Of a stretch of 64,000 nt of DNA, positions 19,966 through 30,219 are shown piece after piece. Under the pieces are notes generated by a model. The model saw only the letters and a program-made list of their open reading frames with translations. It made no database searches and was not told the origin of the DNA. The number at the start of each line of letters is the position of its first letter. Position 1 is the first letter of the stretch. The translations under genes were made by a program, and so were the position numbers. Source of the stretch: Diploptera punctata (lineage: Eukaryota; Arthropoda; Insecta; Blattodea; Blaberidae); assembly GCA_030220185.1 (NCBI GenBank), contig JASPKZ010003434.1, positions 1,240,001 to 1,304,000 of the forward strand. The letters are read 5' to 3'.

Positions 19966-20395
19966 AGAGAAAAAATACTATCAGAATCACATTTTTTTCT
20001 TTCTGAGACAAAAAAAAGTTTTTATTTTGTTGCTCAGTGTAATTTGTCCATAAATAATATTAAAACACCAAAATATTAATATTAATGCATAATTTTCTAT
20101 TTTATTTATTGGCGATACTGTTTTAAAGTTTACAATAATATTAAGCGTTGTATTAAGTTTCAGATAGGCCTATGAAGTTTCTTAAAAACTGTCGAAATAA
20201 AATGTTTGCAGAAAAGTACTAGTAAATTACAGTTGATTTCAAAATAACCCGTTAGAAGTTCTCTGGTACTATCATTATTGATAAGATGCAAAGCAAAATT
20301 TGCACCTATAAACTACTTGTCTCTATTCAGTTTTTTGTGTCTCCTGAAAAAATTAGCTTTATCAGTTAGTAAGTTTTCAAGAACGGTCCTCAATT
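19966..20395. other. Unassigned AT-rich DNA
   Basis: No legible repeat or coding motif. One TAGGCCTA word at about 20166. Confidence 0.5.
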
Positions 20396-21990
20396 TAGAT
20401 TAGATTAGATTTATTTAGCCTGATGAAGTTAAGGCCATGTGGCCTTCTCTTCCACTCACCAGGACAAATATATATTACATCAGAATATAACAATCTCAAT
20501 TAACTCTAATATTAAATACTAAATAAAAATTTGATCAAAAGATAATATCTATTATATTATGATCTATAATGCAACCAGTTAATGTTAGTTAAAATTAAGA
20601 CTAAAACTAATAATAAAATGTATACAATCAAGACATATTAAATTATCCCTGCCTAATGTATATAAAAACAAAGAAAAATAATGAGATATAGAAAACTAAT
20701 TTTACGATTATACAATATTTAAAACAAAACAAAAGAAAATATTTGTTAATCTTAATATTATTTTCATAAATCATTAAATTTATTAATTGTTAAAAGAACA
20801 AAGGGATTTACTATTACAAAAAGTTTAAGGCAAGGTTGCAGTTTATCTCCAACTCTATTAAAAATTTATCTCGAAAGAGTACTAAGAGACTGGAGGAAAA
20901 AATGTCAAAAAATGGGCATACCCATCCTAAATACACATGTATATTCACTAAATGTTGCAGATGACCAGGTATTAATAGCACAAGACCACGATGACATAGA
21001 ATATATGGCTAAAAAACTAAAAGAAGAATATGAAAAATGGGGACTTTATATAAACATTGAAAAAACTAAATACCTGTGTATAGGAGAAGAAATGGAAAAT
21101 ATAAATTTCAAACAATGGAGAAGAACTAAAACCTAGTATTGAATGCACTTATTTAGGAACAAAATTAGACCATTCAGGCGATAACACAGTGGAAATTAAA
21201 AATAGAATCGCACAAACAAAACAAGCACCAAATGCTTTAAACTCTGTTTGGTGGAGCAAAAATATTACAAAAAATAGAAAATTACAAATATATCAAACCA
21301 TAATTCAGAGCATTTTAACATATGGTGCTGAAGTCTGGCAAATTTCTACCAGGGAAATGAAAAGAATTTTAAGTACAGAAATGGATGTTTTAAGAGGATC
21401 AGCTGGAAAATCTAGAATGGATAGAATACGAAATAAAGAAATAAGGGAAATTATGGGTGTACAAGAGGAGCCGGACATCATATACATTATAGAAAAGAAA
21501 AGATTACAGTGGTATGGCCATGTCAAAAGAATGCCAGAACAAAGATTGCCTAAAATTGTTATGGAATGGATCCCAATGGAAAGGAGGAAGAGAGGAAGAC
21601 CGAAGAAAACTTGGATATAAGGGGTACAAGCAGCTATGAATATCAGAGGAATGGAGGAAGATCAATGGATGGACAGAGAGGAATGGCGTTTGGTACCCGG
21701 AAGACGGCGGCAGCTGCCATGATACCGAATGATGATGAATTGTTAAAAGAATACTATCAGTGAGGTGTATAAGTTAGTTTGTCGTTAAATAATTATTTAG
21801 TTTGTTTTTGAAGGATGTTATAGTTTGAGTCTCTGACATAGGGCGGAAGGGAATTCCATGTTTTGGTAAGTGAGACCGTAAAAGATAATGAATAATATAC
21901 AGTGTGTTGAGGAGGGATATAAAGGACAATGTGCTAATGGGATCGAGTGTCAATTAAACACAATAATGAATGTTCAAACTTCAATATTGT
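20396..21990 (-). mobile_element. LINE-D copy split by a LINE-B insertion
   Basis: The minus strand reads from a degraded RT C-terminus (21960-21795: IVLYIPPQHTVYYSLSFTV then SLTKTWNSLPPYVRDSNY, with one upstream stop) across the LINE-B insert to the 3' UTR (20784-20400). It ends GCCACATGGCCTTAACTTCA, then AAATAAATCTAATC. The tail here is TCTAA repeats, not ATT. The duplicated AATTGTTAAAAGAA marks where LINE-B entered. Confidence 0.8.
20799..21737 (+). mobile_element. LINE-B copy with 14-bp TSD, RT palm to 3' end
   Basis: AATTGTTAAAAGAA flanks it at 20785-20798 and 21738-21751. It encodes SLRQGCSLSPTLLKIYLERV (RT motif B), VADDQVLIAQDHDDIEYM (active-site box changed from FADD to VADD), QTIIQSILTYGAEVWQISTR, DVLRGSAGKSRMDRIRNKEI, LQWYGHVKRMPEQRLPKIV and MERRKRGRPKKTW, and ends GRRRQLP then ATG triplets. 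Two or three frame breaks. The 3' 230 bp is nearly identical to 48912-49137, which suggests recent spread. Confidence 0.92.
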
Positions 21991-22004
21991 GGGTTTTCTA
22001 AAAT

Positions 22005-22235
22005 AAAAAAAAGCAATTAAAATGGTATAGTTATGTAAAAAGAATGGCATTAAACATTCTCAAGAAATACTAGAATGTGTATCACATGGTAGAAGTAGAA
22101 GAGGACGGCCAAAAATAAAGTGAATTGATGTTGTATTTAGCAGGATGAAGGAGAAAATAATGGACGATGGAGTTTGGAATGACAGAGAATTGTGAAGGGG
22201 AATGACAGCAGATTAATTGGGAGCAGGAAAATGTG
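22005..22235 (+). mobile_element. LINE-B-like 3' fragment
   Basis: AATTAAAATGGTATAGTTATG and GAGGACGGCCAAAAATAAAG encode the QLKWYxxVKRM and GRPKIK motifs of the LINE-B C-terminus, followed by a VWNDREL-like end. It is more diverged than the neighbouring copy. Confidence 0.6.
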
Positions 22236-22383
22236 AAACCTGCTTAATAAATAAACATATTTTATTAAAGCTCACAACTTTATTATCACGCAATCTAAAT
22301 AAAACATGAACTATATGTTTCTCTACTTATATGTTTGTATGCTTATCTTAAAATAAAACAATAACTAGTACATTTAAGTAGGT

Positions 22384-22690
22384 CGGTCGGGGTGGTCGGG
22401 GTGGACTAGTGGTTAGCTCCTTGTCTCTGGTCCCGAGGGTCGCGGGTTCAAACCCGGCCGTGGTCGATTGACTTCTTAGGATGTAAAAATCCAAGAAACA
22501 AGCCCTCCTAGAGGGACTTTAAGCCGTGGGTCCCAAGTCTGAAGATTTTCAGGCTCGTAAAAGATCCTTAATTCTGAACAAAGAAGCCTCTAAGCAAAAT
22601 TTACCGATCTCAAACATCTTAGTAATACCTTGGTTGGCTGCTAGATATCTCAATGAGTCGGTGTGTTGACCGCATGTTACTCATGACATA
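22384..22690 (+). mobile_element. SINE-4 copy
   Basis: GGGGTGGACTAGTGGTTAGC (A box) and GCGGGTTCAAACCCGGCCGT (B box), then GATGTAAAAATCCAAGAAAC, GAGGGACTTTAAGCCGTGGG, GCCTCTAAGCAAAATTTACC and GAGTCGGTGTGTTGACCGCA. A short duplication (GGTCGGGGTGGTCGGGGTGG) sits at the start. Confidence 0.85.
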
Positions 22691-22730
22691 TATTTTTTTT
22701 ACAAATAAGGTAACTAAATAAATTTGGTAT

Positions 22731-23028
22731 GTTAAAGTCCAGCCACTGGATCTCAGGCTCTGACGTTTAGGTTATATGAGGGGTAAAGGGAGAAACTGGC
22801 CGTCTACTGCCAATAAGGAAATAGTTGAAGTGTGAGTATACGTCTGTCACAACCAATCACTGCTCTTGACGCCGCTATAGCGCGCTAGTAAGGTTTGAAA
22901 TGGTTGAGTTGTTGTCAGCTGTACTTCTGCTAACCGCATACATAAAGCGGCCACTCCCACTGAATATCGATATCGGCAAGATTGTCGTGAAAACGTCAGA
23001 GCCGGAGTTACGGTGGCTGGACTGTAAC
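22731..23028. mobile_element. MITE with about 38-bp imperfect TIRs
   Basis: The left end GTTAAAGTCCAGCCACTGGA runs to GGCTCTGACGTTT (22731-22768). The right end reversed reads GTTACAGTCCAGCCACCGTA then GGCTCTGACGTTT (22991-23028). About six mismatches in 38. The interior of about 220 bp has no ORF of note. The target duplication is not clear, so the superfamily is open. Confidence 0.7.
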
Positions 23029-23139
23029 TTCTGACAAAGGAGAGGCTATGGCTCAACAATGGGCTACGTCATTAATCACACATTTAAGAAGCCTTTAAAT
23101 ATTCTCCTTGTTTTTTTCCATCGTAGTTTAAACTCTCAC

Positions 23140-23430
23140 ATTTTACGTACATTTACATGCCCAACACCATTCGCCCCTTACAATGGAGGGTCTCTCCGAA
23201 TGAGTATTAGCTCAATCCAGAGCTTCCTCCGAGAAACGCGAACATTTTAGACGAAACGCCATTCACTCACACATTCACACTAAACATGGCGAAAATGATG
23301 ATTATGGTGGCAAGGATGTTCAGTGATCATTAGGGCCTTGAGGTTTGTTAAAAAAACGAGAAAAATCGCTTAAGAAATTTGTCTCGATTTGGCATACGCG
23401 GCGACGCTATCCCGAGATCAGCAGTGTACA
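23140..23430 (-). mobile_element. SINE-1 gamma copy, diverged
   Basis: Gamma body (TACAATGGAGGGTCTCTCCG, CTCCGAGAAACGCGAACATT, ACTAAACATGGCGAAAATGA) then the central domain and head remnant (GATCATTAGGGCCTTGAGGT, GTCTCGATTTGGCATACGCG) in minus orientation. Confidence 0.65.
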
Positions 23431-23561
23431 GTCTTGAATATACAGCTTACTTCATTTATAATCTAACCGCGCGTAGGCAAAACACTGTGTGCCCGTTAGG
23501 TTATAAATGAAGAACCCTGTTTAAAAATCGAATATAGTTTTATGTTGTATAATCGTTCAAT

Positions 23562-24282
23562 AGGAAAAGAGAACGAGGAAGAAATAAAAGTGGAAAATAT
23601 TGATGTAATAGACATAAATGAATTAGAAATGGTTCTGAAAACCACTAAGAATAGGAAAGCAACAGGTTTAGATAATATAAATATGGAGTTAGTCAAATAT
23701 AGTGGAATATTGTGTAAACCACGAATACTTCATTTAATTAATATATGTTGGCAGACCTATGAGATTCCAACCACTTGGAAAACAGCAATTGAGAAGAATA
23801 TATTTAAAAGAGGTGACCGGAGAAATTGCGAGAATTACAGAGGGATTAGCTTAATGAATACTGGCTACAAGATATATATGAAAATAATAAATAATAGATT
23901 GAGAAACATAACAGAAGTAATAATAAATGAAAATCAAAGTGGATTCAGAAAGGGAAGATCATGTACAGACAATGTCTTTACACTAAAAAAACTCATAGAA
24001 AAGAGAAGAGAACATAACTTAGAAACTCACATAGGATTTATAGATTTGGATAAGGCCTTCGATCGAGTAAACATACAAAAATTATGGGAAATATTACGAA
24101 TGAAAGGATACCCGCTGTGCCTTGTTGAAACAATAAAGAAATTATATGAAGACACATATATAATTATAGATACCGGATTCAAAAGAACAGATACAATCAA
24201 AACAAATACTGGATTACGGCAAGGATGTAGTTTATCACCCACTTTGTTCAATATATATATATATAGACGATATTTTAAATAA
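23562..24282 (+). pseudogene. LINE-C reverse transcriptase, fingers and palm
   Basis: One long frame carries the RT blocks in order: NRKATGLDNINMELVKYSG, ENYRGISLMNTGYKI, NQSGFRKGRSCTDNVFTLKK, IGFIDLDKAFDRVNIQKLW (first catalytic Asp) and GLRQGCSLSPTLFNIYI. The frame is lost in a TA expansion at 24250-24265. The active-site FADD that should follow is broken: CTATTTGCTGAGATGTAAT reads LFAEM then a stop, which fits loss of two bases from GCTGATGATGTA. The polymerase is therefore inactive. Confidence 0.88.
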
Positions 24283-24399
24283 ATGGAAAGTTTTAGTGAA
24301 TCCAGGAATAAGAATAGATAATAAAGTGTGCATAAATAATCTTCTATTTGCTGAGATGTAATCATAATACAGAAAAATGAAGACGACTTACAGAAATCT

Positions 24400-24990
24400 A
24401 TGCATGCATTAAATGAAGTATGTAAATTATATGATCTAAAGATTTCTGTAAGGAAAACGAAGACCATGGCTTTTAGAGAAAGAGATCCAGTGAGATCCAA
24501 AATTATTTTAGAAAATCAAAGTATAGAGCAGGTGTCTGGTTTCAAATATTTGGGCTGTGATGTTGGCTACAATGTGGAAAGAGATATTGACTCCAAAATA
24601 AATACATTTCAGACGATGTGTGGAACAATACAGAGAACATTCAAAAATAAAATTAGAAAAGAAACCAAGATAAAAATGTATAATGTTATGGCGGTTCCCA
24701 CAATATTGTATGGATGTGAAACTTGGGCTCCAATGAAAAAACAGAAGGATAGAATACAGACGGCGGAGGTGAGGTTCCTAAGACAAGTAAAAGGATGTAC
24801 AAGACTTGATAGAATAAGAAATGAGGATATAAGAGAAGAATTGGAAGTATAGCCTTTATTGGATAAGGTAACGAATTACAGACAGAAATGGATTGATCAT
24901 ATGGATGGAATGAGTAAGGAGAGATATCCATTGTTAGCAAGAAATTATCAAGCAAAAGGAAGACGTGATGTTGGAAGACCTAGAAGACGT
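24400..24990 (+). pseudogene. LINE-C post-RT domain and C-terminus
   Basis: 24400-24852 reads MHALNEVCKLYDLKISVRKT, FKYLGCDVGYNVERDIDSKI, YNVMAVPTILYGCETWAPMK and LRQVKGCTRLDRIRNEDI to a stop. In-frame readthrough gives QKWIDHMDGMSKERYPLLAR and GRRDVGRPRRRWADAL. The stop at 24850 separates two parts that are one protein in the family. Confidence 0.85.
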
Positions 24991-25085
24991 TGGGCTGATG
25001 CATTATGAAGTCGGAACGGGCAATTGCCTAATCCCTGGAGTGATGATGATGATAATCGTTCAATTCTTTAATTAACATTATGCTA

Positions 25086-25135
25086 TGAGAGGCCAACAGC
25101 CGGTTGGCAGGCCATTGAGTTAGTTTTAGGAAAAT
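25086..25135 (+). mobile_element. SINE-6 3' fragment
   Basis: GAGAGGCCAACAGCCGGTTG then GCAGGCCATTGAGTTAG resembles the SINE-6 3' region (CAGCAGCCGGCTGATAGGCC at 1930). Short match. Confidence 0.4.
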
Positions 25136-25239
25136 CACATTAAAAAATACTCATTTGGTGTGGATTCACGTGGATTCTAGAGGTCAATTCTTTATTAATA
25201 ACCAACTAATAACTGGAGTGCGCTGCTACGCATAAATAA

Positions 25240-25496
25240 ATGAAATGAGTTTTCATGTTTAGTTGAATAAGTGAAAACAAAAATAATTATGAATTCATAT
25301 CATAATTACTTTTGGATATCCCGTGCTGATTACTGGCGTTGTCCGGGATTCTACTTATCTCGATCTTCTTTGCATCGATGAGCTGAAATACAAAAATGGT
25401 TATTGTGAGTTATCCGTAAAAGAGAGACATAATGCTGTCGCGGACTTTTTTTTGTGGTTTTGTTTAGATATTCATATGTCTGTTGAATTTTTATTC
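25240..25496 (-). mobile_element. Helitron-like fragment
   Basis: On the minus strand it carries GCGACAGCATTATGTCTCTC, TTACGGATAACTCACAATAA and a unit with AAGAAGATCGAGATAAGTAG and CAGCACGGGATATCC, matching 11270-11560 and 52440-52670. Both ends are missing. Confidence 0.6.
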
Positions 25497-25499
25497 AAT

Positions 25500-25876
25500 A
25501 CCCCAGGTTGTCATTTTGTAATTTCTGGTGATCTCTCCTGGCATTGACGCATTGACATTATTGTATATCCCATTTCTGAGACTGGGGCACCTGGAAGGCG
25601 GGGTTACTGTTGCCCCGATCATATGATGGGTGATGATGGTGCACCAGGAGAGTCCTTAATCCTAAACTTAATCTAAGCGAATATGAATGATGATGGTTAT
25701 GATGGCCATATGATGTTGGGGACCGTTTGGACCTTAAAGTTTCCTGACACTTGTCTTACAAGTGAGGAAAACTCCCGAAAAACTAACTCAAGAAACTTGT
25801 CCCGACCGGGGATCGAACCCGAGCCCGTTGCGTGATAAGGCAGCACCTACCTAGCGACCACAGCGGTGGACACATT
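25500..25876 (-). mobile_element. SINE-1 alpha copy
   Basis: Minus orientation: head 1 ends at 25876 (CCACCGCTGTGGTCGCTAGG), B box CGGGTTCGATCCCCGG, central domain (AAGTTTCCTGACACTTGTCT on the plus strand), then the alpha body (CCTGGAAGGCGGGGTTACTG). It abuts the Helitron-like fragment. Confidence 0.85.
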
Positions 25877-25986
25877 CTGTGTATTAATACATTAATTTGG
25901 TGTATTTGTTATGGTTTAGACAGTGTAAGCCATTTGAGCGTCCAAAAAGCGACTTTTTTTAGTGCACAGATTGTTTTATTGTACGG

Positions 25987-25989
<3 letters not shown>

Positions 25990-26035
<46 letters not shown>

Positions 26036-26042
26036 ATATATA
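25990..26042. repeat. TA microsatellite
   Basis: About 26 TA units with one phase break. A second TA tract (26150-26176) follows and borders the SINE-1 beta copy. Sequence between them is unassigned. Confidence 0.95.
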
Positions 26043-26144
26043 CTCTAAATGATGGAAGAAAAAAATCATATTGTTCAAGTAGTTTTTGATTCTATGAAGT
26101 ACAGACCTACAGACAGATTCACTCATTTTAGTAAATAAATATAT

Positions 26145-26177
<33 letters not shown>

Positions 26178-26180
<3 letters not shown>

Positions 26181-26515
26181 CCACCGCTGTGGTCTCGAGG
26201 TAGCGTGCTGTCTTGTCACACAGCGGGCCCGGGTTCGATCCCCGGTCGGGGCAGTTTTTCTGGGTGAGGTTTTTATCGGGGTTTTTCCTCACCTGTAAGA
26301 CAAATGTCAGGAAAACTTTAAGGCCCAAACGGTCCCCGAAATAATATGGCCATCATCATCGCCCTTATCATTATCATCATCATCTTTCACCGGTGTGGAA
26401 AGCAACGGGAAGCTACCACACCTACAATTCCCTAGTAAAGCTGCAACCATGGCATGAAAATGCTACGAATGTAGTGAAGGACCTGCCTTCGGGCAGAATT
26501 ACTATGGATGGATGT
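26178..26515 (+). mobile_element. SINE-1 beta copy embedded in a TA repeat
   Basis: Head 1 (CCACCGCTGTGGTCTCGAGG, perfect B box GGGTTCGATCCCCGG), central domain, an ATC-rich junction at 26348-26385, then the beta body: CACCGGTGTGGAAAGCAACG, GGAAGCTACCACACCTACAA, GTGAAGGACCTGCCTTCGGG and CAGAATTACTATGGATGGAT. TA repeats border both ends (26150-26177 and 26516-26525). Other beta copies are at 32087 (-), 32459 (+) and 36640 (-). Confidence 0.88.
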
Positions 26516-26534
26516 ATATATATATTTTTTTTTG

Positions 26535-26852
26535 TCTAAAGCTACCACGTTGTTTTTATGACATTTCTGGCTTTCTCCCCTGGCATTGGTGGGATTGTAA
26601 TCCATTTTGTTTTAGGTTGAGGCACCTGGAAGGCGGAGTTACGTTACCCCGATGATGTGATGGGTGATAAATGATAATGAAGCGCCAGGAGAGTTCCTAA
26701 CCTAAACTTAACCTAAATTCCAGACCATGGGCAACCACAGGAATAATTCTCTTTAAAAAAAATCCTATGGTCTGACCGGGAATCGAACCCGGGAACTCAT
26801 GAACAGTAGTCAGTAACGCTGACCACTAGCCCACGAGGCTGGTCGTATTATC
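26535..26852 (-). mobile_element. SINE-2 copy
   Basis: The minus strand begins GACCAGCCTCGTGGGCTAGT, B box CGGGTTCGATTCCCGG, then TTTAAAGAGAATTATTCCTG and the alpha body (CCTGGAAGGCGGAGTTACGT on plus). Complete or nearly so. Confidence 0.85.
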
Positions 26853-27254
26853 AATTCAAGTAATCAGTGAAAAGTGTAAAGGGGAAAGTGCTAGAAGTTA
26901 AGGTTGCGTGAGAAATTAAATTGATAAACAAAAATTAAAATAATTTGTTAATGAGATTCACGTGGAGCCGGTATGCAGTTCAGGGTAACAGATTCTGACA
27001 GCCTCTTACATAAGTGAGTTTTAAGAATGACGCATTAGAACAGAAATGCTTGTGCAGCGCAATAAACAATTGATTTATTAATGCAGGTGGCTCATTAACT
27101 GAGATGAAAAAAAAAAAAAAAAAAGCATTGTGCAGTATGACGCATTTACGATTTCCTGTCGCCTCATTTTATTTCGTGTAAGATTGCATGATCGAGACAT
27201 TGGCTGGAAAATCTCTCGTGCTTTATTGAATAACTTATTTAACTAATTTAGTTT
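26853..27254. other. Unassigned DNA
   Basis: An A-run of about 19 at 27105 and otherwise no recognised motif. Confidence 0.5.
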
Positions 27255-27823
27255 CATAACTCACTGGCACTATCGAATCCATAGGTTCATGGCCGAGCGG
27301 ATATAAGCTTACCGCACATCCCTATCCTTAAATAATGTTTTCCAATCATCATCATCATCATCAGAATAATCTACTTCCCTCGTGGTGAATGTAATTCTCC
27401 CTCCTCATTCTTGGTCAACCAACTGGCTGTTTACCCTCTGGTTTTCCTACAAGCTTTCATGCCCCTCTTTCTTTCCCCATTGGTGCCACATGTCCTGCCA
27501 ATTGCAGTCTACGAGATTTAACTGTTATTATATCTCGTTACTTAAAAAATATCACGTAGCTCACTGTTATGTAGTCTTCTGCATTCGCTTGTCTGTTAAT
27601 CTCAATTTGGTTCAAAAACTTTCCAAATCTCTTGTCTTTCCTTGATCTAAGAGTCAACGTTTCGCATCCAAATAATATAAAAACATAAATCAATAAATAT
27701 CCTCAACTCGTGTCCAACTCTGAGTCAGGTCGAGGGATGAGATGAGTCCCTGTATATATATATGTGTGTGCGTGCGTGCGTGCGTGCATGTGTGTTTGTG
27801 TGTGCGTGCGTTCGCGTGTGTGT

Positions 27824-27911
<88 letters not shown>

Positions 27912-28262
27912 AAGTCTGTGAATGACAAGGGTGCCGGCCGACCACGCTTGACGCACCATCACAGGTGCAGATGAACGAAATGAAATGAAATTGGTGAGTT
28001 GAGTGTGGAAAATAGGTGGAATGAAATTGTGGCAGAGGAAAACGGGAGAAACCCCAAGAAAAGACATACACAAGCTCCGTTTCGTCCACCACGAAACCCA
28101 CATGGAATGACCGAGACTCGATCTCGGGATCCTAGCGGTGAGAAGCGAGCGTCTAACCGCTTGCGCCACGGAGCCGCTATTCCACGTAACTGGGAGAATA
28201 ACATTTTATGTATTTTCAGTTCAACGTTTTTTGAGAGAAGTTGGGGCAAGAGTCAATCACAA
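27255..28262 (-). mobile_element. RTE-A copy e, split by SINE-5
   Basis: 27255-27694 has the 3' end (AACTCACTGGCACTATCGAA) and C-terminal region. 28184-28262 continues upstream (AACTGGGAGAATAACATTTT, GTTCAACGTTTTTTGAGAGA). SINE-5 lies between. The frame is heavily decayed. Confidence 0.82.
27695..28183 (-). mobile_element. SINE-5 copy with internal GT expansion, inside RTE-A
   Basis: Head on the right (minus): GTGGCGCAAGCGGTTAGACG, B box CCCGAGATCGAGTCTCGG. The body follows family order to GACTCAGAGTTGGACACGAG. At the position where other copies read CTATATTAATAGAGGTCTGT, this one carries TATATG then a GT/GC tract from 27762 to 27910, about 70 GT units. That tract gives the spurious His-Thr ORFs on the minus strand. 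Confidence 0.85.
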
Positions 28263-28327
28263 ATTTAAAGTTCAATTATTTAGGATTTATTGATAGATCT
28301 CTAAATGAGGGATACAATTGAATAATG

Positions 28328-28570
28328 TATTTTCAAACTTACAGACCGAATAATTAAATATAGGAACGACTGGAAAGAACATATTGATAGAATGCCAGAA
28401 GGAAGATTTCCAAAAGTATTGCTAAATTATAAACCACACGGAAGGAGAAATGTTGGACGCCCACATAGAAGATGGTCTGAACAATTTTAACAATTCTAGC
28501 TTTCATGAAACAGGAACGAGCCAACAGGCTTAATCTCTGGATGATGATGATGATGATGATGACGATAATA
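28328..28570 (+). mobile_element. LINE-C 3' end
   Basis: Encodes KLTDRIIKYRNDWKEHIDRM, PEGRFPKVLLNYKPHGRRNV and GRPHRRWSEQF, then stops, the TGLISG-like block and GAT repeats. It is nearly identical to the minus-strand copy at 537-790. Confidence 0.85.
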
Positions 28571-28684
28571 ATAATAATAATAGTAATAATAATAGTATAT
28601 AGGCCTACAGGGAGAGTGTTATTTATGTTACAAGGATTTAATATACGATTTACATAAAACTTTTTAACTCTTTCATACAACAAA

Positions 28685-29162
28685 AATAATAGTTAAAAAA
28701 ACTAAAAAAACACGCTTTATTAGAAAACTGGACTAAAAAATGAAAAATAAGTTTAATTTCCAACACACTTGGGATAAAATTAAAGTGGTCAAGAAAAAAA
28801 TCATCTCCAACACATCTAGAATAAATAATACTAGAGTTATCTACAAAAAAAAATTAACCATCAAAAGCGTGGGGTGCTCTGTAAAGTAAAGGCTCTAAGA
28901 AGAAAATGTAAAAACCATAAAAAGCACCCCACGCTTTTGATGGTAATTTTTTTTTGTAGATAACTCTAGTTTTATTCTAGATGTGTTGGAGATGATTTTT
29001 TTTTGTTGACCACTTTAATTTTATCCCAAGCGTGTTGAAAATTAAAATTATTTTTCATTATTTAGTTCGGGTTTCTAAGCGTGTTGAAAATTAAAATTAT
29101 TTTTCATTATTTAGTTCGGTTTTCTAATAAAGCGGGTTGTTTTAGTGCTTTTAAACTATTAT
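28685..29162. mobile_element. Foldback element FB-1, palindromic core
   Basis: Left arm 28685-28885 and right arm 28919-29162 are long imperfect inverted repeats. Shared words are ACACGCTTTATTAG at the outside, AATTAAAGTGGTCAA, ATCATCTCCAACACATCTAG, and AACCATCAAAAGCGTGGGGT next to the loop. The right arm contains a 59-bp tandem duplication (AAGCGTGTTGAAAATTAAAA at 29019 and 29078). No coding frame. A second copy is at 39670-40135. Confidence 0.82.
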
Positions 29163-29760
29163 TTATTATTTTAATTTAGTTTAATTGATTGTCATAAACC
29201 GGAATCCCATGATATTTTAATTGCTTACGATATTTTTAGTGTCTAGGCACGAATATAATTATATATTTTTAAAATTATTATTATCTAACATTATTATAAT
29301 ATTTTTGAATATTTTAATATAGATAAATAGTTACAGTTAATCGTATCCTCGCATTTTTGGATAAATTACAATACGGTAAGTTTACAAAATTGTCATTAAT
29401 ATTTTACAGAATAAGATAAAAATGTAAATATCTTTAAATTCGATACTATTATATTATGACCTAAAATTAATACTCTTCTAAAAAATCCTCCGGGCCGGAT
29501 TTGAACGAGCGACCTATATAACGTTGGACTAAAAAGTCGATAAGTCCGCAATCTATTATACCGGTCTTTCTTTTTTTGATGTCCTGATGATCCTGGCCAG
29601 GATCTTAGAAACGATTTATGAAATTATTGTATTGTCATTGGTCCTTTACAAGTATACAAAGTTTCAAGTCGATCTGATGTTTTTAAGTGGGTGAAAATCG
29701 TGTTGATACATTCCGCTACATAGACAGATACAAGTCAAGCTAATATAAAGCGTGTAAAAA
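29163..29760. mobile_element. FB-1 right extension with tRNA-like module and terminal ACACGC repeat
   Basis: After the palindrome come CATAAACCGGAATCCCATGA, a 240-bp segment missing from FB-2 (29226-29466), a tRNA-like block, then ACAAGTATACAAAGTTTCAA and GTCAAGCTAATATAAAGCGT ending near 29758. Reversed, the end reads ACACGCTTTATATTAG, close to the outer left repeat ACACGCTTTATTAG, so the whole 28710-29758 unit may be one transposable element. Confidence 0.6.
29487..29576 (-). other. tRNA-like module, Lys-like 5' half
   Basis: The minus strand reads AGACCGGTATAATAGATTGC, then GACTTATCGACTTTTTAGTC, then AGGTCGCTCGTTCAAATCCG and GCCCGGAGGA. The T arm and acceptor 3' strand are the same as in the 40203-40292 module, while the 5' half differs. 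A TTT in the loop position suggests a Lys-type origin. The acceptor stem does not close, so it is not a working tRNA gene. Confidence 0.4.
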
Positions 29761-30034
29761 AATGCAGGATTCTGCAACCCGCACATGGTTCTGCATTAAA
29801 TTTTGTGACAAATAAGACGAACCAAGTGTATGCGATTACTGACAGAAAAGAATATCCCTAAAACATTCAGTGATCTTGCTGGTATGTAATATTAGGTTAT
29901 TAGAATTGTATCAAGAAAATATAGCTGAAAGTAATAGACCTTATACTGGTATCCGCAATATGTTCGAACTAAATATTAATGAACGCATTATGAATGCAAG
30001 TCTACACTCAACAATTTGCAGTATTAGAAATAGT

Positions 30035-30129
30035 GGTCCTACTACAGGCCATAGGAGACCCTTGGGGTAGAGGAGGTTAAGACTCCCAATTTTTCTAGAT
30101 AATCAGCACTTGATGTCAGCCGGGTTGTC
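30035..30129 (-). mobile_element. SINE-3 3' half (minus), separated from its 5' half
   Basis: GGTCCTACTACAGGCCATAG, AGACTCCCAATTTTTCTAGA and GCACTTGATGTCAGCCGGGT match the 3' half of SINE-3. The other half lies at 31802-31988, with the break at GTTGTCA/GCCCTG. An RTE-A copy and about 480 bp of unassigned DNA now lie between. Confidence 0.75.
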
Positions 30130-30219
30130 ATATTGTGTAATGTGGGTACGGTAGCGTTTGGTTGGTGAAAAGGATAATTGTTGTAGGTTAATTCGGTAGA
30201 TTGGAAGATTAATTATGGT

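Larger units (their letters stand above)
23562..25051 (+). mobile_element. LINE-C copy, 1.49 kb with 13-bp TSD
   Basis: ATAATCGTTCAAT lies at 23549-23561 and 25052-25064. The insert begins inside the region before the RT and ends with GATG triplets after GRPRRRWADAL and the NGQLPNPWS block. It is the longest LINE-C copy here, 5'-truncated before the endonuclease. A clean TSD with few stops suggests moderate age. Confidence 0.93.

Noticed and set aside
27690..28169. ORFs with long His-Thr or Val-Cys runs
   Set aside because: These translate the GT tract expanded inside a SINE-5 copy.
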